Shown piece by piece: positions 54,583 through 64,000 of a stretch of 64,000 bases of DNA. A program made the translations under genes and the position numbers. Below the pieces are notes generated by a model that saw nothing but the letters and a program-made list of their open reading frames with translations, was not told where the DNA came from and searched no databases. Origin of the DNA: Syngnathus acus. Taxonomy: Eukaryota; Chordata; Actinopteri; Syngnathiformes; Syngnathidae. Positions within the stretch are counted from its first letter, which is position 1. Every line of letters begins with the position of its first letter. The stretch is from positions 2,790,001-2,854,000 of the forward strand of contig NC_051100.1 in assembly GCF_901709675.1 (NCBI RefSeq). Reading direction: 5' to 3'.

Positions 54583-57500
54583 TACAAAAGTCAGGAATTG
54601 CTAGCAGTGACTCCATTCAGTCTTTCATCTTGTAGTGTTTGAATTTTCAACTCTGAAATGGAGGAATTCCATTCAAGCTGCCATGTGAGTGTGCAAAGAT
54701 TATTTGTAAATAATATACAATAAGCACTTGAAGTTGTCACTAGCGTATTTTTAATTTCAGGCAAGTTGATATTGTCAAGTCCAATAGGCATAAACTCCGA
54801 ATAAGACACCTAGCTTTTTTTGTAAATTGATATCTAATCAGCTTTAAGGAGACACCGCACTTGCAGTTGCAAGCAGCGGCCAACAGAGGGAGTCGGGTTG
54901 CCACCGCTGGTCTTTTTTCCTCTGTCCCTCTGTCAAGCTCCAGTTGCATTATGGCATGTACAGTTAACATCACATTTGTCTAATCAATGATGTCATTTTT
55001 TACAATTTATAACACAAACACTCTGAAATAATCCAATGAAGTTGTTCTAGTTTCATAGCAATTAAAAATCACCAAATTGTTGACATTAAAACTCCTATTT
55101 ACTGTACATGAGGTGTTTTAACTAACATTTTAGCACTCCTAACAGCCCGACAAGTGTAAAATTGAATTACCCGCTGTCTAAGAAAACCAGTTTTTGAGGA
55201 GAAGTCACAGCGCGACGAAAAGCTTTTGCACCTCGATAAGACTTCAGAGGAGGAGCTAATTAATAAGATGTTTACATTATCCACGCTTGCACGCCTCTCT
55301 GTGAACAAACGTCCATGACGCCTCGCTCATAGCAACTAATTGACGGGGAGGCGCTGCAGAGTCAAATCTTCAGCAGTGCGTTTCCAGAATTACTCAACTG
55401 CAGATGATGACAGGCCCGTAGATTCATTTTACAAAACATCAAGCGCTGTTTGATGCAAGTAAAATAAAGTATTCTTTTTTTTTTTTTTCCCAGCCTAGCC
55501 CGATCCCAAGCCCAATCCTGGGTGGGAAGCCCAACGCCAGCCAGTCGTTGCTGGCTTGGTGCCGCGAGGTGACACGCAACTACCGCGGCGTGAAGATCAC
55601 CAATTTCACCACGTCCTGGAGGAACGGCCTGGCCTTCTGCGCACTGCTGCATCACTTTAGGCCCGACGCCATGTAAGGACATGTTTTGAAGTTTTCGTGT
55701 TTTGAAAGCAAATTGGCAACCAGCCAGTGAAGGCTTTGCGCAAGTACCATTCATTTGCAGTCTGGACGTGAATCTCCCACTCGGGAGGGAGTCTCCATTA
55801 ATATAATATAATTTTATATTAATATCATATATACACACACACTTAAACACTGTCTCTCCCTCTCTCTCTGCTGTTTTTCCAGAGACTACAAGTCGCTCAA
55901 TCCTCAGGATATTAAAGAAAACAACAAAAAGGTAAGAGGCGACCACCCACCGCCACTCGGGGCCCTTCACGTCGCTTAGCTCCCTCACCACCACATCCCC
56001 GATTGGCCTTATTTCCGCATCAGCCATTAATCCCTCAATACAATGCGTGTGTGTTATGGTCGTTTTCATTAGAGCCAGCAACCCCCCCCTGGTCGAGTAA
56101 ATGGATGTGAAAACACAGTCGTCTGATGCAGGCTTCTATCAGCTTGTCAGCAAACGTGTTTGATGTTCAGATTCCGCCGTAGCGTTTTCTTCCTCTTGCC
56201 CCGCTGTATTTTCCTCCTCACCGTATCTCCACCTTCACATTATGAGTTGCAAACTCACTGGCATCACCGCGTTCCCCTTGGCTCTTTTGCCACGTACGTT
56301 CACCTTCATTTTCCATACACACAAATGCGCACTTGCCCCGCGCCGCTCCATCTACACACACACACACACACAAGCCGTCCCCTCTCCGGCCCCGAGGGCT
56401 ACAGCGAGCGATACGCGTTGGCTTCCCGCAGCTTGATTTCCTTCTCCTCATACACACTCTGGCTGGGCGATAACCTCTGGTGGCCCTGTTAGGCATGAAT
56501 GCTAGCCTGTTGACAATAACCACAGCCAGAGAGCCAATCCCATATCTACACGCCCCTCCCCGCTCCAGGTGCCTCCTCGAGTAGCCTCCAAGAAAATTGG
56601 CTAGATATAAGTAATGTGGGAATATGCCGTGGAAGGCGATAGGCGAAGAATAGCCGCAGCGGTGTCGCTGTTGCGGCGCTGTGTCCGAGCACTTTGATGT
56701 CGCCCGGGTGACCATCCTATGCTGGCCGACATTGCCTGCTAACTTCTTGACTTCCATCTGATTGTCAAGTATCTCTTTCCTCACTTCCATTGTTCAGCAT
56801 CCTCCAATTCGAATTTTGCATCACACCGATCAGCCTCATTCGGTACAAAGGAGGACGAAAGAGAACGTAATGAAATGTTTTCGGAGTTGCCCAACGCGCC
56901 GCCAAAGAGTTGTTATTATTGGGGAGGTATTGAATGCACGCGCACCTATCTGCTCCTTTTCACAGCCCGTTGATAGACGTGCCCCCCCCCGGCCCTCCCA
57001 CCCACCCGCCTCCTTTCAGCATCCATCTGTGTGCAGTGATTGCAATGAGCTCAGACTGTGCTGAATTATGACAGATAAGGACAATCAATATCAGGGGCTG
57101 CTTAGTCGGCGGGAGGGGAAAACAGAAGTAAATATTTAAGAAGAAAAGATGCGTTATCTGTGCATATGCCTGGGTGATTGTCATGTATGTTTTTTTGGGG
57201 GGGGGTTCTATGTATTGGATCTTTTTGAGTGCATGGAGAAAAGGCGACCGGGCCAAGGAGAAGTCATTTGGCGCGCCATCTGATAGTACCAAGCGTCGTG
57301 AGCGGGAGAGGAGGAGGAGGAAGGAAGGGGGTGTTGATGATTGACAGCGATAGATAGCTGTCAGTCACCAAAGGGGGAGGGTGTAGGGTACAGCGGCCCG
57401 GGGCAGGCGACGCTGACATTTACTCCCAAAGCATTGTCGGCAGGTTAATGGAAAGTGAGCAAGTGGAGATAGTTGTCCTTTTCCGCCCTCATTGTCATAT

Positions 57501-58724
57501 GGGGAAAAAGCTTCATAACGCGCTCGTATCAGTATGGAGGAGGAGCGTCCGCCAAATGGATGCCCTGATTTTGTGTCCATTTGGAAACCTCGCACAGTTG
57601 CCTCGTTAAGATAATGCAGCGAGCCCGCAAAAAAAAAAAAAAAAAAAAAAAAAGGCTTAACATGGCCGGTGCGTGTAAGAGGCTACGGAGTGAAAATGAA
57701 GTCTTTTTTTTTTTCACACAAATGGTCCTTAGTGGCTGATAGGAGAGAAGTTCTGCAAAGAATAAAGCGTGACACAGAGGTCAAAAAGAGCGCGGTGCGT
57801 GTCAAAGGCTGAAACAAAACTCCGTTGGTCTTCGCACACCTCTCACATTCTCTCTTTCCCCCTCGCTTGCCGTCGCTCCTCCATTCTTTTTCAAACTTGT
57901 CGCTCCTTTTCAATGCCAATGGGAACAATGGCAGCACGCTTTGCTGCCTTCAATGCGCGTTAGAAACCCAATCAGGGTCACTGCTTCGCCATATTCATTT
58001 TCTTTCTTTCCACCCTCTCCTCTCCTTTCACACCTTCCACACTCACACAAACTGCTCTCTCTGTTCTCTCTTCACACACTTTTGAGTTTAGATGTTCGGC
58101 GGCCATTGTTCGCCTCCGCATCGACGATGATGCAATAGGACGGGGGGGGAAGAAAGACGGCCGACAAAAGATGTTATAATTGCTCGTAAATGGAGGAAAG
58201 TCTGTGTTAAATGCACCCTCAGGCTCATTTATGACCTATTAACATGCAGGCAAATTGATCAAAAGCGAACAGTTGGTATGCGTCCAAATAGCAAAACCAA
58301 CAACTTACTTGATCTTCAGGCTGCACATTTAGATCGATTTAAATCGGTTTCACTTTCTTTCTGTGCGGCTGCAGAGATGGAGGAAGGAACTAAATAAAAG
58401 TACATTTTCAGTGAGATGTGAAGACACCAAAAAAAAAGAAAAAGCTTTGATAGGTTCGGCAGTGAGACAAAGGAGGCCTGCAACAGGTTGGAATGAGATC
58501 AACACTATCCAGCGGGCTAGATACAAGCTGCGATACGTGTGCGGCTGTGTTGGAATGGAGATGGTGTGTGTGTGTGTGCATGTGTGTATGTGTGTGTGCC
58601 GCTAATCTATTTATTTACCTGTCATTGGCTGCGATAATGGTTTTCATCCTGTCTCTCCTTGTCTCTGTCTATCTGCTAATGTGAGGGCGTGTGATTGGCA
58701 CCCATGTGTGTGTGTGCGCGTGCA

Positions 58725-58758
<34 letters not shown>

Positions 58759-61033
58759 GTGCTTGATAATCAAACCTGTATTTTCTCATCACACTCTAAT
58801 CAGACCAATTACACGCGTGACGGAGAGCGTGGGCAGGCTGATGTGGTGGATTGATACACACACACACACACACACACACGTACACACGCAGAGTGGGATT
58901 AAGCGCTCTGTCTCCGGGTATCTCGGTCTCTTATCTGGGACAACCATCCCTGATGTGACCTGTCAGCAGTCCTGCGAAAAGGTGCCTCTCTTGCACAACC
59001 CCGGCGTGGGAATCAAATACGTGGTTGAACCCCCATTTTCGCTTTCTCAGTTTGGTTTTTGAATAACTCCTGTGGAAATGGTTGCTAACAATCCCGGAGA
59101 GTGTCCTGAAACTGGTTCTGGAATAAGAGAGTACTAAAAATGGTCGCGGTTTTATCGCGACCGTTTGCCTATCACTCAACAGATCTCTGCTGTTTTTTTT
59201 TTTTTTGCTCACCAGGCGTACGACGTGTTTGCCAGCCTGGGCATCTCCCGCCTTCTGGAGCCGTCGGACATGGTGCTGCTGGCCATCCCAGACAAGCTGA
59301 CGGTGATGACCTACCTCTACCAAATCCGGGCGCACTTCTCGGGCGAGGAACTCAACGTGGTTCAGATCGAGGCCAACAGCAGTCGCAGTACCTACAAGGT
59401 GGGAGACTTTGAGACCGATACCAACGCCTCCATCGGTCAGGACAAGTTCTACGCCGAGCTCAACGATGTGCAGCCGCAGCCCGTCCACGACGGCATATCT
59501 GAAGTTTCCAAAACCGCAGAAGTCCCGCCGGTGAAGGTTGAAATCGCAGCGCCGTCGCCCACCTCGCAAACAGCGGCGCCCCAGCCGTCCTCGCCGCCTT
59601 TCCCGGCAGCCGTGACATCATCGGGGTCCAACCTCCTGAAAGCGAAAACTTTGGACCTTTCCGACCTACCGCAGAAGTCGGATGCCGAAAGGCCGCAGCA
59701 AAGGAGCCAGGCCGCGGGAGAACAGAGCTCCTCCGTCACCCCTACGGGGGGTCATCCCTCCTCTCTCTCGCCCACTCATCAGAAACTCGGCTTCTCCTAC
59801 AACAGGGACGCCGACCTCATCAAAAAGAAGAGGGCCAGCCTGCGTCACTCCGAATCGGAGCCCGTGTCCGACACCGGCGTGGCCGTCAATCATACGGAGG
59901 CGCTAACCAAACAGGTAAACACAGTTGCTGATGCACCTTTTGCGCATTTTGTAAGCAAGACAGTCAAGCACACACATTTAATCGCTGCAAACTTTGTAAT
60001 AAGCACATCCATACCTTGTCATTTTATCCCGACGCCCTCGTCTTTCGCCTCGATTGAAACTCCGGTCGTCTCGTCTTGTCACGAGACATTGCGAGGACGC
60101 CAACATTCATTTCCCCGCTCACTAAGCTTCTCGTCGACGCCATTCTCCGAGATGACCCCCGTACGGAAATTGTCCCGCTCGGCATTAGTCGTTGCCTGTC
60201 TTTTCCGAGACGCCGCGGGGCCGGCCCGAAAGACCCCCCCCCCCACTTTCTTTGACATGTAATCATATTTTTCATTACATTTCTCATCCCCTGGCTTGAT
60301 GGCAGTCGGTCCTGTGACCAGTCAGGCGTGGTGATGCTGTGCTTTTTTTTTTTTTTGCTGCGAGCACACGTCTCGTCTCTCGCACAGGAACGCGTTAAAT
60401 GCTTTGCTATCGTCCCCTCCCCTCATGCTTCCTGTTTACAAGTGGAAAGGTCACAGGACAGGCGGGGGTGAAGCCCACATTGACAGCTATGACACCCCCA
60501 TTTTATATCCGCATTTAAACGCCTCGCGAGAAGGACACAGCCCGGCCCACTTTTGACACACACACACAGTTACGCAATGCCAATGATATCCAATCAATTA
60601 AATATGGCCCAAATCCATTTAGACAGAGCTTCCACATTTGTTTTCTCTTTTATAGGAACCGGCACCTGCCCCTGTTTCCAGCCCTCCTAGTGAGAAGGTA
60701 ACCAGGCTACAACATACCACGAGTTGGATCAATCAAGCTATTGATTACTCATTTGAATAATGGACTGATTCAATCATCCATACCATTGTGACACATTTAT
60801 TTGAACAGTGCCTTATCTAAATCTTTTGTTTTCAGTTTAGCAAATGTGTGTCATGTCATCTCTGGTCTTGCTCCTTCCCGCAGAAAACCTTATCCCGCCA
60901 GGAGGAGCTGAAAGAGCGAGCCCGGCTGCTCCTGGAGCAGGCCCGCCGCGACGCCGCCATGAAGGCCGGCAATAAGAGCGTCCCCAACGCGGGCGTCGCC
61001 GCCACAACGGGCAGAGGCACCAATGTCTGTGAT
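28727..61033 (+). CDS. ehbp1: EH domain-binding protein 1, 3' end outside the window
   Basis: Adaptor linking EHD1/EHD2 and Rab8/Rab10-type endocytic recycling to actin. Fifteen coding exons: 28727-28830, 31021-31078, 31274-31369, 31628-31681, 42426-42607, 43383-43522, 44041-44163, 45064-45204, 45363-45615, 46262-46496, 55494-55672, 55883-55931, 59216-59914, 60656-60697, 60884-61033. All are bounded by AG/GT and sum to 2505 nt (835 codons) with no stop. The start [20 protein letters not shown] is the same as recalled human EHBP1. Human EHBP1 has about 1230 residues; its C-terminal bMERB (Rab-binding) coiled coil is not found here and must lie to the right. Confidence 0.95.
28831..31020 (+). 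other. ehbp1 intron 1
   Basis: 2.2 kb. Contains a C20 tract (29323-29342) and a short (TG)n run near 30.84 kb. No other exon or repeat family recognised. Confidence 0.5.
29323..29342. repeat. Poly-C tract, 20 bp
   Basis: Uninterrupted C run. Similar runs occur at 36565-36584 and 38071-38094 in this gene. Confidence 0.95.
31682..42425 (+). other. ehbp1 intron 4, 10.7 kb, candidate regulatory sequence
   Basis: No coding exon. Simple repeats: (CA)n at 34078-34098, (GT)n at 34504-34521, 34699-34720 and 34869-34886, C20 at 36565, C24 followed by (AC)n at 38071-38111, and poly-T at 41480-41502. Between them lie unusually balanced, non-repetitive blocks (about 37.08-37.46, 38.53-38.66 and 40.64-40.86 kb) with homeobox-type TAAT motifs, GGATTA (near 37.43 kb) and an octamer ATTTGCAT (near 40.74 kb). 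These may be conserved non-coding elements; only alignment could show it. Confidence 0.4.
38071..38111. repeat. C24 tract followed by (AC)n
   Basis: Compound simple repeat in ehbp1 intron 4. Confidence 0.95.
42608..43382 (+). other. ehbp1 intron 5
   Basis: Ends with T- and C-rich runs forming the polypyrimidine tract before exon 6. Nothing else recognised. Confidence 0.5.
43523..44040 (+). other. ehbp1 intron 6
   Basis: No exon or repeat family recognised. Confidence 0.5.
44041..46496 (+). CDS. ehbp1: ehbp1 exons 7-10: NPF-motif linker
   Basis: Residues about 212-462. Exon 7 starts [11 protein letters not shown]; exon 8 has [18 protein letters not shown] and LNPFCDP; exon 9 has SNPFDEP, GNPFEEP and [13 protein letters not shown]; exon 10 starts SNPFYEP and continues KKRAPAPP. 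These are five NPF tripeptides followed by acidic residues, the ligands of EHD-protein EH domains. Sequence between motifs is poorly conserved and probably disordered. One NPF (LNPFCDP) has Cys at +1. Confidence 0.92.
44164..45063 (+). other. ehbp1 intron 7
   Basis: No exon or repeat family recognised. Confidence 0.5.
45616..46261 (+). other. ehbp1 intron 9
   Basis: No exon or repeat family recognised. Confidence 0.5.
50139..50180. promoter_or_regulatory. Candidate homeodomain-site cluster
   Basis: CTAATTG (50139-50145) and its exact inverse CAATTAG (50157-50163) with an 11-bp spacer, followed at once by GTTAATTGATCAAT. Dense AT-homeobox sites in a non-repetitive intron block suggest an enhancer core. 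Inference only. Confidence 0.3.
53607..53644. repeat. (TG)19 microsatellite
   Basis: Perfect dinucleotide run in ehbp1 intron 10. Confidence 0.97.
54088..54151. promoter_or_regulatory. Inverted homeodomain sites around a TAATCC motif
   Basis: A perfect 10-bp inverted pair, CGTCTAATTG (54088-54097) and CAATTAGACG (54142-54151), encloses 44 bp. Inside is CCTGG/CCAGG around TATAATCCC, which contains TAATCC, the OTX/PITX recognition core. The block is non-repetitive. It looks like a regulatory element; binding is not shown. Confidence 0.35.
54524..54575. repeat. (CA)26 microsatellite
   Basis: Perfect dinucleotide run, the longest in the window, about 0.9 kb from the (TG)19 run in the opposite sense. 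Confidence 0.97.
55494..59350 (+). CDS. ehbp1: ehbp1 exons 11-13: calponin-homology domain
   Basis: Residues about 463-583. Signature segments: [60 protein letters not shown] (residue I split AT/A), then after a 3.3-kb intron [20 protein letters not shown] and [14 protein letters not shown] single CH domain of the EHBP1/MICAL-like type, which attaches the complex to actin. This is the best-conserved part of the protein. Confidence 0.95.
55932..59215 (+). other. ehbp1 intron 12
   Basis: 3.3 kb without coding exons. Contains an A-tract near 57629-57652, (TG)n at 58728-58757 and (CA)n at about 58856-58879 on either side of roughly 100 bp. A non-repetitive block at about 57.02-57.11 kb might be conserved. 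Confidence 0.45.
58728..58757. repeat. (TG)n microsatellite
   Basis: Dinucleotide run in ehbp1 intron 12, paired with an opposite (CA)n run about 100 bp downstream. Confidence 0.95.
59351..61033 (+). CDS. ehbp1: ehbp1 rest of exon 13 to exon 15: linker and helical segment
   Basis: The large exon 13 (59216-59914) continues past the CH domain with [38 protein letters not shown] and a Ser/Pro-rich stretch, then [21 protein letters not shown] 42-nt exon (60656-60697) adds [14 protein letters not shown]. Exon 15 gives [20 protein letters not shown] and ends GTNVCD at a GTGAGT donor. Human EHBP1 continues with a second RERARQLIAEAR helix, not found in the remaining 3 kb. Confidence 0.88.
59915..60655 (+). 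other. ehbp1 intron 13
   Basis: The reading frame of exon 13 stays open for over 100 codons into this intron, but the GTAAAC donor, loss of similarity and the later in-frame splice to [11 protein letters not shown] mark it as intron. Confidence 0.55.
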
Positions 61034-63687
61034 GTGAGTTTGGATTTATTTATTTTTGGTACGATATCAACCACATCACATGACGTCTGTTAGTGAAACT
61101 GATGTCAAGAGTTCATTTTTTCCCCAGAGTGAGTTGAATTAAAATGTGTCTCGCTTTCATCTCCTAAGCCTGCAAAAAGAAAAAAGCGGGTCTACTGTAG
61201 TGTCGTGTAGCACAGACCCAAAGTACTCTCTTCACTGCACCCTCTTGTCCAAAAATGTCCTCTTGAGCCAAGAGAGAGACCTCCTGCTCATTAACTTGTG
61301 CTCACACTCTCTTGACCGTGTCAAAAGCTGTCATGTCAACTTTTCCCCCCCTTAAACAGTCCTCTCGCTCTTTGGTCATCCCCTACCCGCGGAATCATCG
61401 TGACACGCCATCCAAACGTGCGTCCACTCTTTTCCCACAGCAACAACACCTGTCAGGGGGGTTACATTTGAGGGCGAAATTGCCATCACGCTCCACTGAA
61501 CCTAATACACTCGAGGAGGAGTTAGCATAAGGAAGAAGTCACATATGTGCAACTTTCTGCTTTCAACAGAAAGTTGCCAATGGCAAGTTCAAGTCAAATT
61601 GAGTTTGACAGAAACAAAGTCAAGTCTTTCATAAGTTTTAGCGAAGCAAGTCCTGTAATTGGTAACCTCAAAGTCTTAACCTGGCAAAAGCGCAGTGGTC
61701 AAACTCTGAAGGGAGAGAACAATAATGACATTTATATAAACGCCGGCTTTGGTAATGAAATATCTGAAAGGCGGCAGCTGCGAGTGCGCAAAGAGAAACG
61801 CGTGCCCTTGAATTTCCTCCACTGTAGCCATGCAAATACATGCACGTAATCCAGAGGAAACAAACAAGCGGCCTTTTTTCAAGGACCTTCCAAGGTCCAC
61901 AACGGAAGGAAAGCTAATTAATTCAAAGCCGCTTGTGCCGCACATCTTTGAGGAAGAAGAAGAAGGTGCGGCGGCGGCCCGCCTCGTCTTTCGAGATGGC
62001 CGACCAGCTGTCTGACTTTGCAAGGGCAGCCACTCTGCTCTAACCCCCCCCCCCTCCTCGAGCGCCCCACCACCCATGCGCCTATTGAATTGTTTACACT
62101 TTTTTTAATAGAAAGCATTGATCAAAGGAAGGCGACGGGCCCCCGAGGCCAACGTGCTGATAATTGCCAGTGATTCAGATTAGATTACTCGATGTCTTCT
62201 TTTGATTAGCGTGAGTGTGCGTATGTGCACGTGTGTGTGTGTGTGTGTGTGTGTTATCAACCCGATTCACCATCTTCCTTCTAAGTAGCCGCCGTGCTGT
62301 TTAGCATGCATAAGGTAAGACTTAATTCAATTAAACCGGCCCGGGAAGTGGCTAAGACGAAAAAAGGGGGGGCGTCGTCTTGCGTGGGTTGCTGATGTAC
62401 GGCTCAATCTGCGCTTTTTAAATTGTTTACACGCGTTTGTCGATATTAGTTGATAATTGGACAAATAAATGCATTGGTCTGCAATGCTAGCCAAACTTTT
62501 AAAAAATGTTTACAGCTCATTTTCATATTTCAAATTATTATTATTTTTATAAACTACATATTTCAAAATATTTAATAAAAGCAAAGGTAAAAAAAGAAAT
62601 CTTCCTAAAATCGTTCAGCTCTAATCTGGTATAAAAGTAAACAAGAAAAAGTGCACAGTTGACTGCTAACATTAGTCGAACGTCTGTTATGTTTTCGGAA
62701 ACTTTTAGGATGGTGTCGGTCCTTTTAAGGTCTCCGCCGCAGTCGTTTAAATCGGCTGCATGACTCAAGGAGGAGCTGAAAGGTGAACATAAAACATTTG
62801 ACGTTTTCCCTCTTGAAGTGCTGCAAGCGATTGTGTCAAACATGAACACGAGGCATGCGAGTGCGTGTGTGCGACCGCTTTCTTCTCGGCTTGCTCGGGC
62901 TCTTGTGATGCAACGGGCCTGCATTACTCTTGCTCATTAACACACACACACACACCCACACACTTGCGTCTTTGATCTCTCCTTCGCCCGATTCGGCCAC
63001 GACACATCTCCCCGCACACTCCAACACACACGGTGCAAAGGAACTCCCAGGCCAACTATTTAGTTTCATTAGGGGCAGATGCTTCAAAAAGAGGAGGGTG
63101 AAGGATGGGGGGAAGAAAGGGGGCACTTGCAGAAGAAAGGGATAACAGAGTTAAGGAGTGCAGGCCATGTTTTACACAAATGCCAAGTGTTCCCATTTTT
63201 TCGGGTTTCGTCACAGACGGTTGCCATACGTTTTGCTTGAATTTATTGGACGATATGTTTGCACTTTGAGCAGACAGAAAATTCATCACAACTCCTCAGC
63301 AGTAATATTGGTCATTCTTCGCAGAGGATAAAGAAAATCCGTCACTTTAACGATTTAGAACAACACAGCCTCCATCTTGCGCTTGAGAGCTGGTCGAGGG
63401 AAAATATGATTTCGGTAGGCAGGATGGAAGGTTCTTGTTTTGGCCACAAAAGGAATGACGGGAAAAGCAGCGGAGTCGGGTTCAGAGTGCAAGCGATGGC
63501 GGGGGAGCCGCCGGGGTCAGCGCAGCAGAGACCCTGGCGTCCCCTCCGCGGCGGAGGCGTGTCGGCGAGGTGGGGGTCTCACGTCGGCAAAAATCAAACG
63601 GGACCCAATTATAGGAATCTCAACGAGTCAGTGAGCAGGGAAGTCTCGTACCTGGAAAACACGGAGGAATGTGTATGTGTGTGTGCG

Positions 63688-63721
<34 letters not shown>

Positions 63722-64000
63722 GCGCGCACATCCAGCGAACAGGTACACACTTACACGGTCGTCATCACAGTGACAATTAACATGACTATGCTGCTGTGAA
63801 ATTACTCCTCTCGTCTGCTAATGAACAAGACGAGCTCAAGCGAGACAAGACGCCGCGGACAAAAAGTAACTGGACATGACGCAATTAGCATAACATGACT
63901 TCTCAAACGGTGGAACGGCACCAAAAAAAAAATCTAAATGAATATGAATTTAACACTTTTGGTGGGGGGGGGGGGGGGTGGCACTCGATGATGATTTAAA
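61034..64000 (+). other. ehbp1 intron 15, continues past the window
   Basis: No continuation of the EHBP1 reading frame is found. Contains (GT)n at about 62230-62254, (CA)n at 62940-62957 and 63694-63720, and a G-tract at 63963-63979. A TAAT-rich non-repetitive block lies near 62.12-62.21 kb (GATTAGATTACTCG). Confidence 0.45.

Larger units (their letters stand above)
46497..55493 (+). other. ehbp1 intron 10, 9 kb, candidate regulatory sequence
   Basis: No coding exon. Holds the longest dinucleotide tracts of the window, (TG)19 at 53607-53644 and (CA)26 at 54524-54575, plus an A24 tract near 50702 and a GGGC repeat near 50890-50912. Non-repetitive blocks rich in TAATTA/TAATTG/TAATCC motifs lie at about 47.19-47.40, 50.10-50.19, 50.98-51.30, 52.08-52.26 and 54.08-54.18 kb. 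Confidence 0.4.

Noticed and set aside
59915-60262. Extension of ehbp1 exon 13 to an in-frame stop
   Set aside because: A good GTAAAC donor precedes it, the sequence stops resembling EHBP1, and the next exons continue the family sequence in phase.
61767-61806. ERRQLRVRKEKR resembling the next EHBP1 helix (RERARQLIAEAR)
   Set aside because: Similarity covers only a few charged residues, with no acceptor site and no continuation to the conserved segment.

Overview
The window is vertebrate nuclear DNA, almost certainly from a percomorph teleost. It has short GT-AG exons spread over long introns, very abundant (CA)n/(TG)n, poly-C and poly-T tracts, tRNA-derived SINEs, LINE 3' ends and a 'CCGTATTTTTCGG' MITE of fish type. 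There is no sign of bacterial gene organisation. The species cannot be named from the sequence alone.

Layout. (1) 0.5-5.4 kb, minus strand: a complete ten-exon slc17a5 gene (sialin, the lysosomal sialic acid/H+ cotransporter), 491 codons, with a CLEAR-like E-box just upstream of the start. (2) 5.7-14.5 kb: a transposon-rich interval. It holds a SINE-head fragment, a 5'-truncated LINE with an open 447-codon reverse transcriptase segment, a tRNA-derived SINE, a 12-bp minisatellite, a second LINE 3' end, and a DNA-transposon relic of about 1 kb that keeps the first exons of two convergent genes, one of them a THAP domain. Inside this interval four well-formed minus-strand exons (9.1-10.0 kb) read through in one frame and belong to a cysteine-rich protein I could not identify. 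(3) 14.6-25.7 kb, plus strand: b3gnt2, with a non-coding first exon, an intron of about 6.9 kb holding a 120-bp MITE, and a single coding exon for a 396-residue Golgi beta-1,3-N-acetylglucosaminyltransferase. (4) 27.5-64 kb, plus strand: ehbp1, fifteen coding exons (835 codons) covering the NT-C2 domain, five NPF motifs, the CH domain and the start of the next helical segment. The gene runs off the right edge before the C-terminal bMERB domain.

How they relate: the three identified proteins all act on endomembranes (lysosomal export, Golgi glycan extension, endocytic recycling/actin), but I see no shared regulation. The b3gnt2-ehbp1 pair matches human 2p15, whereas human SLC17A5 is on chromosome 6q, so the join near 5-14 kb is a lineage-specific arrangement. 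In human, OTX1 follows EHBP1. The 10.7-kb and 9-kb introns of ehbp1 contain AT-homeobox-motif clusters, including two inverted pairs of TAATTG half-sites, that look like candidate bystander enhancers.

The most unusual items are the two-gene transposon relic with a mutated THAP zinc ligand, the unidentified exon chain, a Tyr in sialin where human sialin has the disease-linked His183, and the inverted homeodomain-site element at 54.1 kb.
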